Position numbers and translations under genes: made by a program. The notes under the pieces are model-generated. The model was not told the DNA's origin, did no database searches, and saw only the letters and a list, made by a program, of their open reading frames with translations. A stretch of 64,000 bases of DNA from Sulfuricella denitrificans. GTDB lineage: Bacteria; Pseudomonadota; Gammaproteobacteria; Burkholderiales; Sulfuricellaceae. The DNA is taken from positions 124,001 through 188,000 of the forward strand of contig NSJJ01000001.1 of assembly GCA_002632355.1 (NCBI GenBank), given 5' to 3'. This document shows positions 46,503 to 54,641 of this stretch, in pieces (position 1 is the first letter of the stretch; the number at the start of each line of letters is the position of its first letter).

Positions 46503-46876
46503 TGATGGCCTCCTTGCGGGGAGACTAGATAGCCCGACAGCTGTGCGGCCTGATATTGCGGTTCATCCTGGGGGGTAATCACGATTTCAACACGCCGGAA
46601 CCGGGTATTGGGCGTGGCGCTGATTCTCTCTTCCCAGTGCATGGGAATGCCTCCTTGTTCGAGGTCTCCCGAGCGCGTGCCGATCTCCGGCCAGCTATGT
46701 CGCGCGGTATGTTCTGCAAGTCGGTTCTGGGCGGACCAGCTGGCCAGAAGGCGCAGTTTGAGCCGCTCGCTCCCGGAGATCGACATGCCGGATGCACGCG
46801 CCGCGGCCGCCAGCGCAATGGCCAGAATGGCGAGCGCCACCAGCACCTCGATCAGGGTGAAGCCGTTTTTTTTCAT
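46499..46876 (-). CDS. gspI: T2SS minor pseudopilin GspI
   Basis: 125-aa pseudopilin, leader MKKNG cut before FTLIEVLVALAILAIALAAAARASG; SAQNRLAEHTAR is a GspI feature. Nucleates the pseudopilus tip. Overlaps gspH and gspJ by four bases each. Confidence 0.92.
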   Translation of the reverse strand: MKKNGFTLIEVLVALAILAIALAAAARASGMSISGSERLKLRLLASWSAQNRLAEHTARHSWPEIGTRSGDLEQGGIPMHWEERISATPNTRFRRVEIVITPQDEPQYQAAQLSGYLVSPQGGHQ

Positions 46877-47424
46877 GTGCGGGGAGCGCCCCTGTCCACT
46901 TCAATCAGCCCAATGGCGTTGCCGCTGATGGCTACGCGCAGTGAGCCATCGGAGAGTGTGATGCGGAACGGCAATGTCATGCCGGAAGGCGTAAAAACGA
47001 TTTTTTGCAGGTGGCTGTCGACGGGTTGCTGGTTGATGCGCATTTCCTCAAACCGGATGGCGCCCGCCAGGCTGCGCGGTCTGTAAAGTTCTTGATCCGG
47101 ATGCGCTTGCCATTCCCTGGCTGTCTCACCTTGCGTCTCCATAGAACCGCCGGGAGCAATCCAGAAGCGGTATTCCTGTTTCTCCGCGCTGAAGGCAATG
47201 CGGGTGCCGTTGGTCATGGCATCATCGCGGGCTTGCTGCAGCAGCAGTGCGAGCCGCTGCGCTTCGGTTTCCAGGGTCTGGCGCGGGTCTGGTGCGAGGT
47301 TGACGCCGATCATCGCCACGACGATGCCGATGATGACCAGCACCACCAGCATTTCGATCAGGGTAAAACCCTGGTGCAAGCTGTTTTCAGAGATGCGGGA
47401 CGGGCGAGATGAGCATTTCGGCAT
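46873..47424 (-). CDS. gspH: T2SS minor pseudopilin GspH
   Basis: 183-aa pseudopilin. Leader MPKCSSRPSRISENSLHQG before FTLIEMLVVLVIIGIVVAM; LETEAQRLALLLQQARDDAMTNG is the GspH signature. I use ATG 47424; a GTG at 47466 overlapping gspG would lengthen the leader to 33 residues. Leader is long but free of repeat DNA. Confidence 0.88.
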   Translation of the reverse strand: MPKCSSRPSRISENSLHQGFTLIEMLVVLVIIGIVVAMIGVNLAPDPRQTLETEAQRLALLLQQARDDAMTNGTRIAFSAEKQEYRFWIAPGGSMETQGETAREWQAHPDQELYRPRSLAGAIRFEEMRINQQPVDSHLQKIVFTPSGMTLPFRITLSDGSLRVAISGNAIGLIEVDRGAPRT

Positions 47425-47453
47425 AGGCTTACGATCTGTAAATCCCCGCCTGG

Positions 47454-47963
47454 TCAAAGCATCCACGAGCCAATATCGGCATCGTTGCCTTCACCGCCAG
47501 GGGCGCCGTCCGCCCCCAGACTGTAGATGTCGATCTCGCCCCGCACGCCGGGCTGGAGGTATTGGTAATCATGGCCCCAGGGGTCCTTGGGCAGCCGGTC
47601 GATATAGCCGCCGGATTTCCAGTTGGGCGGGAGTGGCGTCGTAGACGGCTTCTGCACCAGCGCGATCAGGCCCTGGTCGGTGCTGGGGTAGACGCGATTA
47701 TCCAGTTTGTAGAGTTTCAGCGCTTGCGATAGCGAAGCGATATCCTGCTTGGCGGCAACGATACGCGCTTCATCCGGGCGGCTCATGACCTTGGGAACCA
47801 CCAGTGCGGCGAGAATGCCAAGAATGACGATGACCACCATGATTTCGATCAGGGTGAAACCCGTGGAACGGCGGTGAGGGGTGAAATGTGAAGTGTGGCG
47901 TGTGAAGCCAAGCACTTGCCTGTTCCCCTCAGATTGGTCAGCCTGATATTGAAAATTGCCCAT
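47454..47963 (-). CDS. gspG: T2SS major pseudopilin GspG with repeat-encoded leader
   Basis: 169-aa major pseudopilin that forms the pseudopilus shaft. FTLIEIMVVIVILGILAALVVPKVM follows G35. The C-terminal calcium-binding region (DPWGHDYQYLQPG, GADGAPGGEGNDADIGSW) is typical. The leader of 35 residues (MGNFQYQADQ...) is several times the usual length, and its LGFTRHTSHFTPHRR part is a translation of the TTCACxC heptad repeat. ATG 47963 is chosen; GTG 47984 lies within the second repeat arm. Confidence 0.9.
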   Translation of the reverse strand: MGNFQYQADQSEGNRQVLGFTRHTSHFTPHRRSTGFTLIEIMVVIVILGILAALVVPKVMSRPDEARIVAAKQDIASLSQALKLYKLDNRVYPSTDQGLIALVQKPSTTPLPPNWKSGGYIDRLPKDPWGHDYQYLQPGVRGEIDIYSLGADGAPGGEGNDADIGSWML

Positions 47964-48000
47964 GAAAAACGTTTCCCGTTTCACGCTTCACTCCTCACTT
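47872..48000. repeat. Inverted pair of TGAAGCG-type heptad arrays spanning the gspG leader
   Basis: GTGAGGGGTGAAATGTGAAG (47875-47894) matches the reverse complement of the array at 47972-47999 at about 16 of 20 positions. The first arm is coding for the GspG leader, the second fills the gspF-gspG gap and the gspG ribosome-binding region. Same family as the two elements flanking ilvC. Confidence 0.7.
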
Positions 48001-49215
48001 GATCAACTGGTTCATTTCAAAAATCGGTAATAAGATGGCCAGCACGATGATCAGCACCACTGCGCCCATGGCCAGAATCAGCAGGGGTTCGAGCAGGCCG
48101 GTGAGGATGGCGAGACGTTGCTGCATCATCTGGTTTTGCTGGCGGGCAGACTGGTCGAGCATCTGTCCCAGTTTGCCGCCCGCTTCCCCGCTGGCGATGA
48201 GGTGAATCATGGCGGGTGGAAAGAGTTTGCCATGGCCGAGCGCACGGCTAAGCGAGGTGCCTTCTCGTACCTTGCGAGCGGCGTCCTCGACCGCCCGCCG
48301 CAGCGGGAGGTGCGTTATCACACCCGCCCCGGCCTGCAGGGCGGTCAACAGGGGAACGCCGCTGTTGGCCAGGATGGCAAGCGTGCTGGCCAGACGCGCC
48401 GCATTGGTGTCGCGCACGAAGCGTCCCAGCACAGGAACGCGCAGCAGGAAGAGATGAAAGCGGAATTTGAGCGTTTCGCTCTGTAGTGCCTTGCGAACGG
48501 CCCAGGCGGCGAGAAGCAGTCCGATCAGCCAGTAGACGACCGTTGCGCGCAGAAAGTCGCTCAGGCCGATCAGCGCCCGGGTCAGCCAGGGCAGGGCCTG
48601 GTGGCTGTCACGAAATACGGCAACCACCTGCGGCACGACATAGGTCAGCAGGCCGCCGACAACCAGTGCTGCAACCAGTGTGATCACCGCCGGATAGATG
48701 AAGGCGAGGGTAATCTTTTGCCGCATGGCATGGCGTTCTTCAATGTAATCCGCGAGGCGCTGCAGCACCATGTTGAGTTGTCCGGATTGCTCGCCGGCCC
48801 GGACCAGGGAAAGGTAAACTGCAGGAAAGACGTGGGGATAGTTTTCCATGGCGCCGGACAGGGCTTGACCGGCCAGCACCTGTCCGCGAATTCCGGCCAG
48901 GATGTTTCGCGTGCGCTCGTTCTCGGCCTGTTCGATGAGGGCATTGAGGGTTTCTTCTATGGTCAGGCCGGCACCGATCAGATTCGCCAGCTGGCGCGTG
49001 AGCAGGGAAAGCTGGGCGGAAGACAGGCCGCGCCGCCAGCCGGTTTTCTGTTTCCCCGAATTGGCATCGGCAGTTTCCAGCATGGCTTCGACCTGCAGCG
49101 CGACCATGTTCTGCTCGCGCAGGTTTTGTCGTGCCTGCCGTTCATTGTCGGCTTCCAGCACACCCTTGCGAACGCGGCCTACGGGGTCGAGAGCTTCATA
49201 CCTGTAACCGGACAT
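47995..49215 (-). CDS. gspF: T2SS inner-membrane platform protein GspF
   Basis: 406-aa polytopic protein with two T2SSF domains and three membrane segments (about 170-193, 220-240, 375-396). N-terminal YRYEALDPVGRVRKGVLEADNERQARQNLRE and ANSGVPLLTALQAG are typical. It couples GspE motion to pseudopilus growth. Starts 6 bases after gspE. Confidence 0.95.
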   Translation of the reverse strand: MSGYRYEALDPVGRVRKGVLEADNERQARQNLREQNMVALQVEAMLETADANSGKQKTGWRRGLSSAQLSLLTRQLANLIGAGLTIEETLNALIEQAENERTRNILAGIRGQVLAGQALSGAMENYPHVFPAVYLSLVRAGEQSGQLNMVLQRLADYIEERHAMRQKITLAFIYPAVITLVAALVVGGLLTYVVPQVVAVFRDSHQALPWLTRALIGLSDFLRATVVYWLIGLLLAAWAVRKALQSETLKFRFHLFLLRVPVLGRFVRDTNAARLASTLAILANSGVPLLTALQAGAGVITHLPLRRAVEDAARKVREGTSLSRALGHGKLFPPAMIHLIASGEAGGKLGQMLDQSARQQNQMMQQRLAILTGLLEPLLILAMGAVVLIIVLAILLPIFEMNQLIK

Positions 49216-49221
49216 GGTCGA

Positions 49222-50727
49222 TCAGTCTTTTGTTACCCGCAGTGTTTCTTCCACTGTGGTTTCGCCGCCGAGGACATAGCGCGCGCTGTCCTGACGCAGG
49301 TTGATCATGGCGTGGTTCTGTGCATACTCGCGCATCGCCTGTTCGGTGCTGCCGTCATGGATCATGTGGCGCAGGGTTTCGTCGATACTGAGGAGTTCAT
49401 AAATACCGGTGCGCCCCTGATATCCGCTGAAATTGCAGGCCGGGCAGCCTTGCGCCGCATAAAACCGGGCCTCGGGTGGCAGTGTGGCGAGCTTGAGCTT
49501 TTCCACTTCGCCCGCTCCGGGAACATAAGGTTTACGGCATTCAGGACACAGGCGGCGGACCAGGCGCTGGGCCACGATGCCCAGCATGCTGGAAGCCAGC
49601 AGATAAGGTTCGACACCCATGTCGATCAGCCGTGTGACGGCGCTGGGCGCATCGTTGGTGTGCAGGGTGGCGAGCACCAGATGTCCGGTGAGGGATGCCT
49701 GTACGGCGATTTGTGCCGTTTCCAGATCGCGGATCTCGCCGATCATGACGATGTCCGGGTCCTGGCGCAGGATGGAGCGCAATGCACGGGAAAAGGTCAT
49801 CTCGATGCGCGGGTTGACCTGGGTCTGGGCGATGCCTTCGAGATCGTATTCGATCGGATCTTCCACGGTCATGATGTTGAGTAGCCTGGTATCGAGCTGC
49901 GACAGCGCTGCATACAGCGTCGTGGTCTTGCCTGACCCGGTCGGGCCGGTGACGAGCACGATGCCATGCGGCTGGTGGATGAGCCGGTCCAGTTCCTGCA
50001 GCGTGTCGGCACTCATGCCCAGCTTTTCCAGTTGCAGGCGCCCGGCCTGCTTGTCAAGCAAGCGCAGCACCACGCGTTCGCCGTGCGCAGAAGGCAGGGT
50101 CGAAACACGCACATCCACCGGGCGCCCTCCAATCCGCAGGGTGATACGGCCATCCTGCGGCAGTCGTTTTTCGGCGATATCGAGGCTGGCCATGATCTTG
50201 ATGCGCGAAACGATGGCGGCATGCAGGTTGCGCTGCGGTTCGAGCATGTCGCGCAGGATGCCATCGACGCGGAAGCGGATTACCGAGCGCATTTCGAAGG
50301 CCTCGATGTGAATGTCCGAAGCGCCCTCGCGCAGGGCCTGGGTAAGTACCGCATTGATCAGGCGAATGATCGGGGCATCGTCTTCCATTTCGAGCAGGTC
50401 GGCGACGATGGGCAGGTCCTGCATCAGTTGCTGCAGATCCACGTCCTGCGAAAGATCGTCCATGAGCTGTGCGGCCTGGCTGTCGTTGCGGGAATAGGCC
50501 TGCCCCAGGCAATGTTCGAATTCGGTCGCAATCATTAACCTTGGTTGCAGCGGTGCGCCAAGGATACGGCGCGCCTCGGCCAGGTTGATGGAAGGTGTTC
50601 CTTCACGCACCGCAACTTCGAAACCGTCATCGTTTTGCCGGATTACGATAATTCCCCGGCTCTTTGCGATGTGGTAAGGCAGCAGCCGGGCCCATTGCGG
50701 GTCGGGATGAAGTGCAGAGGCCGTCAT
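49222..50727 (-). CDS. gspE: T2SS ATPase GspE
   Basis: 501-aa secretion ATPase. N-terminal N1E/N2E region, then [11 protein letters not shown] (Asp box), Walker [16 protein letters not shown], Walker [15 protein letters not shown], His box, and the zinc tetracysteine [11 protein letters not shown]...QGCPACNF. Start MTASALHPD at 50727 is chosen; the frame open to 50844 overlaps gspD and is a shadow. gspD ends 4 bases before. Confidence 0.95.
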   Translation of the reverse strand: MTASALHPDPQWARLLPYHIAKSRGIIVIRQNDDGFEVAVREGTPSINLAEARRILGAPLQPRLMIATEFEHCLGQAYSRNDSQAAQLMDDLSQDVDLQQLMQDLPIVADLLEMEDDAPIIRLINAVLTQALREGASDIHIEAFEMRSVIRFRVDGILRDMLEPQRNLHAAIVSRIKIMASLDIAEKRLPQDGRITLRIGGRPVDVRVSTLPSAHGERVVLRLLDKQAGRLQLEKLGMSADTLQELDRLIHQPHGIVLVTGPTGSGKTTTLYAALSQLDTRLLNIMTVEDPIEYDLEGIAQTQVNPRIEMTFSRALRSILRQDPDIVMIGEIRDLETAQIAVQASLTGHLVLATLHTNDAPSAVTRLIDMGVEPYLLASSMLGIVAQRLVRRLCPECRKPYVPGAGEVEKLKLATLPPEARFYAAQGCPACNFSGYQGRTGIYELLSIDETLRHMIHDGSTEQAMREYAQNHAMINLRQDSARYVLGGETTVEETLRVTKD

Positions 50728-50731
50728 ATGG

Positions 50732-52801
50732 CTATTGCCCGGCAGGTATCGGCGCTTCTGCCGGTGCTGGCTGGGTCTTTGCCATTTCCGGTAGCAGCGG
50801 TGGCGGTGTTTTGGGCAGGAACGGGTGCGAGCCGGGGGCTGCAAGCGACTGGGTATTGCGGATATAGTCGTAGCGGTCTCCGGTCAGGCTGGCTGCCGCA
50901 GCGGCGTTGCGCAATACCCTCGGGCGCAGGAAAACCATCAGGTTGGTTTTGACATGCTTGCGCGACTCATACTTGAACAGGCCGCCAAGGAGTGGAATAT
51001 CGCCCAGGCCAGGCACCTTGTCCATGCCATCACGCACGTCGTCCTGAATCAATCCGCCCAGCACGATGATCTGCCCATCGTCCACCAGCACGGTGGATTC
51101 AATGGAGCGCTTGTTGGTGATGACGCCAGCCGCGTTGGTGGTGTCCTGGATGCTCGATGCTTCCTGGTAAATCTGCATTTTTACCGTGCCGCCTTCCGCC
51201 ACCTGGGGTTTGACTTTCAGCGTAAGGCCGACATCCTTGCGTTCAATGGTCTGGAACGGGTTGACTGCTGCGCCTGCAGCTGCACCGGTGGCCTGGGCAT
51301 AACTGCCGGTGATGAAAGGCACGTTCTTGCCGATGATGATCTTGGCCTCTTCATTGTCCAGCGTCAGCAGGTTGGGCGTGGACAGGATATTGGCGTTGGC
51401 GTCGGATTCCAGCATTCGTGCCAGTGCGGTCAGGCCGGTCACTTCCTGGCCTCCAATGGTGAGGCGCTGGAGAAAGCCGAGATTGAGTCCGGCGCCGGGG
51501 GCGAGGAAGGTGCCTGTCGAAGCTGCGGCGCTCAGGCCGATGATGTTGTTGCCGTCCTTGCCGAAGTTGGTGCCTGCAATGACTGCATTGTTGTTGCCGC
51601 TGGAACCAAGCGGGGCTTGCCACTGGATGCCGAATTCGGCGGCTTTGTCGGTCGTGACTTCGACAATCAGCGCCTCGACGAAGACTTGCGCGCGGCGCGC
51701 ATCGAGCTTGTCGATCACGGCGCGCAAAGTGTTGTAGACGTTGTCAGGCGCAGTAATGATGAGCGAATTGGTTTGTGGGTCGGCCATGATGCTGGAAGTC
51801 GTACTGGAGGTGGCGCTGGTCGTGCTGGTCACGGCAGCACTGCTCGCAGGCTGGCCGGGGAGCGGGCTGGCGGCCGGCAAGGCAGACTTGTTTTCGCCAG
51901 ATAAAATGGATCGCAGGGTTTCTGCCAGCTTGACGGCTTCTGCATTGCGCAGATAAACCACGTTGATATTGCCCGTCCGGTTGCCAGGAACGTCCATTTG
52001 CTCGACCAGGGCGCGAGCGCGGGAGATTCTTGCCGGACTGTCGGAACGAATCAAAAGGCTGTTGGAGCGGATGTCCGGCATGACCACGAATTTCTGGCCC
52101 GAGTCCGCAACAGGTGTTTGCGGCGTGGCTGCAGGAGATGCCGGATTTTCTCCCAGCAGGCGGCTGACGATTTGCGCCAGATCCAGTGCTGAAACATATT
52201 GCAGTTTGATGACGGCGACATCGCCATAATTGGGCTGGTCAATCGCCTCGATAATCTTGTTGATACGCTTGATATTGTCCGCATAGTCGGTAATGACCAG
52301 GGTGTTGGTGCCAGCGTAGGCTGAAATACTGTTGTTGGGAGTAATGAGTGGCCGCAATATGGGAATGAGCTGGACAGCGGATTCGCTCTGCAGCGGGTAA
52401 ACCTGGGTCACGATTTTGTCGCCAGAGGCCTTGAGGTTTTTCCCCCCGGTCACGCTGAAGTTCTGTTTTGCATCGGCCTCTGGAACAATCTTGGTCACGC
52501 CGTCCGCCTCGATGGCGGCAAACCCCTGAAGACGCAAGGCGGAAAGCAGGATCTGGTAGGTCATGCTGCGATCGACGGGTTTGGACGAAACAATGTTGAC
52601 CGTTCCCTTGACACGCGGATCGAGAATGAAATTCCGGTTTGAAATCATGCCCACCGCCTTGACCACGGCTTCAATCTCGGCGTTGACGAAATTCAGCGTG
52701 ACGGTTTCCGGCTCCGCGCGCAGCCCGCCTGCAAACAGTAGGCAGGATAGCAGGCAGAGAAACTGCCCGATGAGTCGTTTTGATGAAATCATTTTTGTCA
52801 T
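50732..52801 (-). CDS. gspD: T2SS outer-membrane secretin GspD
   Basis: 689-aa secretin. Signal peptide ([19 protein letters not shown]), then N0 ([18 protein letters not shown]), N1-N3 ([21 protein letters not shown] region with a Ser/Ala-rich linker [13 protein letters not shown]), and the secretin core with [14 protein letters not shown] and [10 protein letters not shown]. No GspS pilotin is encoded nearby. ATG 52801 overlaps nothing; gspC ends 4 bases upstream. Confidence 0.95.
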   Translation of the reverse strand: MTKMISSKRLIGQFLCLLSCLLFAGGLRAEPETVTLNFVNAEIEAVVKAVGMISNRNFILDPRVKGTVNIVSSKPVDRSMTYQILLSALRLQGFAAIEADGVTKIVPEADAKQNFSVTGGKNLKASGDKIVTQVYPLQSESAVQLIPILRPLITPNNSISAYAGTNTLVITDYADNIKRINKIIEAIDQPNYGDVAVIKLQYVSALDLAQIVSRLLGENPASPAATPQTPVADSGQKFVVMPDIRSNSLLIRSDSPARISRARALVEQMDVPGNRTGNINVVYLRNAEAVKLAETLRSILSGENKSALPAASPLPGQPASSAAVTSTTSATSSTTSSIMADPQTNSLIITAPDNVYNTLRAVIDKLDARRAQVFVEALIVEVTTDKAAEFGIQWQAPLGSSGNNNAVIAGTNFGKDGNNIIGLSAAASTGTFLAPGAGLNLGFLQRLTIGGQEVTGLTALARMLESDANANILSTPNLLTLDNEEAKIIIGKNVPFITGSYAQATGAAAGAAVNPFQTIERKDVGLTLKVKPQVAEGGTVKMQIYQEASSIQDTTNAAGVITNKRSIESTVLVDDGQIIVLGGLIQDDVRDGMDKVPGLGDIPLLGGLFKYESRKHVKTNLMVFLRPRVLRNAAAAASLTGDRYDYIRNTQSLAAPGSHPFLPKTPPPLLPEMAKTQPAPAEAPIPAGQ

Positions 52802-52804
52802 ATC

Positions 52805-53668
52805 TTAATGAACAATGTAATTGTATTCGAACGCCTGGCCATTACGGGTGCCTTCCACTTTGACATGTCCTTCATGGCGGTAGTCGCGGAGCAGTTCCGC
52901 CGATTGTTCAACGGATTTGCCATTGACCTGGCGGATTATATCCCCGTCCTGCAGTCCGAGCTTGCTCATCAGGCTTCCCGGTGCGGCTTCTTCGATGCGA
53001 ACGCCTTGTTTAGGGATGGATTTCAAACGGCCAGCCTGGGCCAGCTGGGCAGGGTCGGAAAGCACCTTGTCCATTTCGTTTCTGGAAATATCAAATTTGC
53101 CATTTCCCGTCTGACGTACATTCATTTGAAGTGTGGCGTTTTTGTTTCCGGGAGCCGGATCTTTTCGGTCGAGCAGCAGTTTTTCCATTTTTCCGTTGCG
53201 GCGCAAAACGACATGATCCGGGTTGACCTGCTCCAGCGTCACGCCCGGAAGTACGGCGTCACCGCGCAGAAAAGGCAAATCCCCTTTTTGATCAGCGTTG
53301 ATGATGGCGAGCGCGGGGGACTTGCCGGACGGAGCGAATACCCCGCTCAGCTTGAGGTTGAGCGGGGTGAGAGATTGCGCATCGGAAGGGATGCTGCCGT
53401 TGGAAATGCCGAAGAGATGAGCGGCCCGGACGGTTTCCAGCATGCTGTCAGAACTCGCTGCGGGTTTGAGTGGGGCCGCTGCCGGTGGGGCCGGTGCGAC
53501 AAAAACCCATGTCCAGTACGCGAGTTGCCAGCACAGCAGTATGACCAGCAGGGCAGTGAGCAAGACAGGCCATTTGCTGCGCAGTTGGAAGGCCGGGGTT
53601 TGCGGTCGCGGTTTTGTATTCGAAGCAGGAGAATTTGTGGTCAAGAAAGGTATTTTGGTTGAAGACAT
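52805..53668 (-). CDS. gspC: T2SS inner-membrane protein GspC with PDZ domain
   Basis: 287-aa protein linking the platform to the secretin. Cytoplasmic N terminus, membrane segment (about 34-56, WPVLLTALLVILLCWQLAYWTWVFV), periplasmic HR domain (LNLKLSGVFA...GDAVLPGVTLEQV), and a PDZ domain (GVRIEEAAPGSLMSKLGLQDGDIIRQVNGKSV). ATG 53668 is preferred over the frame opening at 53713. A good promoter lies 77 bases upstream. Confidence 0.9.
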   Translation of the reverse strand: MSSTKIPFLTTNSPASNTKPRPQTPAFQLRSKWPVLLTALLVILLCWQLAYWTWVFVAPAPPAAAPLKPAASSDSMLETVRAAHLFGISNGSIPSDAQSLTPLNLKLSGVFAPSGKSPALAIINADQKGDLPFLRGDAVLPGVTLEQVNPDHVVLRRNGKMEKLLLDRKDPAPGNKNATLQMNVRQTGNGKFDISRNEMDKVLSDPAQLAQAGRLKSIPKQGVRIEEAAPGSLMSKLGLQDGDIIRQVNGKSVEQSAELLRDYRHEGHVKVEGTRNGQAFEYNYIVH

Positions 53669-53744
53669 TATGAATGTGATCGGCTTCCCGTTTTCATGCC
53701 ATGCAACAGGCATCGGTTGCTTATTTCAAGGGTCGTGCTGCCCG

Positions 53745-53773
53745 ATGTTATGCGCTTTCCCAATTACCGTCAA
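53745..53773 (-). promoter_or_regulatory. Predicted sigma-70 promoter of gspC-M
   Basis: On the minus strand: TTGACG (plus 53768-53773, 5/6), 17-base spacer, TAACAT (plus 53745-53750, 4/6), 77 bases before the gspC start. It would let gspC-M be expressed independently of gspN. Confidence 0.55.
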
Positions 53774-53860
53774 ACATGGTGCTTTCAGTGAAATAACCAA
53801 AAAAACCGGATGAATTCCGAACCGGGAGTCGTTTTGGGGACACTTTGGTAAAAGTGCCTT

Positions 53861-54625
53861 TTATCTGAAACCTGATCGTATGAATTCGACGGGATAGGAG
53901 CCATCGGCCTGCCTTTGACCCGTCGCGCCCAGCAGCGCGGTCAATTCGGGCTCATGGGCAAGCACCGATGCGCTTCCCTTGAAAGAGAAGCCGGATGTCG
54001 CCGACCAGTTCCCGGTGCCAATAAGATTTAATGGGCTGTCCTGCTCAGACTGGAGCGTGAACAGGATGTTTTTCCCGTTTGCCGATACAGCGGCGTGATA
54101 CTGGCCAAGTGGCCGGTGTTTTCCCAATACGATCTCAGCCCGTTCCCAGGCGAGTTCTGCCTGACCCAGATTATTGTTCTTCTGCCACAAGAAGTCCTGG
54201 CTGCGGACCTGCAATACGCCTTGCAGCGGATATAAACTCAAGCCGGGCTCGAAGTATGCAAGGAATGCTGCCGGAAATCGCAGGTCCGTTTGCCGGAATC
54301 TGATGCTGTTGGTGCCGAAAGTGATTTTGGCGTGTCCATCGAGTTCGCCGTTAAATCTCAGGTCGGCAGACAATCGGCCCGATAACAGGCTGAACGGGTT
54401 CAGCGACCACGAGGCATCTCCGAGCGAAAGCGCGGGTTTGTCCAGCGCCTTCAGGTGCAGGCCTTTGGCAGAACCCTGCCAAAAGGTGCCAGCGGTATTT
54501 TCCGCCATGATTCTGTATTGGCCTGGGTTGCCAAGCATCCGGAAGATGACGCTGGCAGGGGCCATGGCAATCAGGAGCAGGAGGTAACCCAGTATTCCGC
54601 TTGCTGCCCAGGCAAGGCGTTTCAT
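53861..54625 (-). CDS. gspN: T2SS protein GspN
   Basis: 254-aa protein with one N-terminal membrane segment (MKRLAWAASGILGYLLLLIAM) and a periplasmic beta-rich GspN domain (NTAGTFWQGSAKGL, WSLNPFSLLSGRLSADLRF, LGQAELAWERAEIVL). GspN is an accessory component present in some T2SS. Separated from gspC by 192 bases with its own promoter signal, so it may be transcribed with or apart from the rest. Confidence 0.82.
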   Translation of the reverse strand: MKRLAWAASGILGYLLLLIAMAPASVIFRMLGNPGQYRIMAENTAGTFWQGSAKGLHLKALDKPALSLGDASWSLNPFSLLSGRLSADLRFNGELDGHAKITFGTNSIRFRQTDLRFPAAFLAYFEPGLSLYPLQGVLQVRSQDFLWQKNNNLGQAELAWERAEIVLGKHRPLGQYHAAVSANGKNILFTLQSEQDSPLNLIGTGNWSATSGFSFKGSASVLAHEPELTALLGATGQRQADGSYPVEFIRSGFR

Positions 54626-54641
54626 GGCAAGCCAGCCACGC

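Noticed and set aside
53774-53850. Terminator between gspN and gspC
   Set aside because: A T-run exists on the minus strand near 53800, but the only stem I can draw before it is four base pairs.
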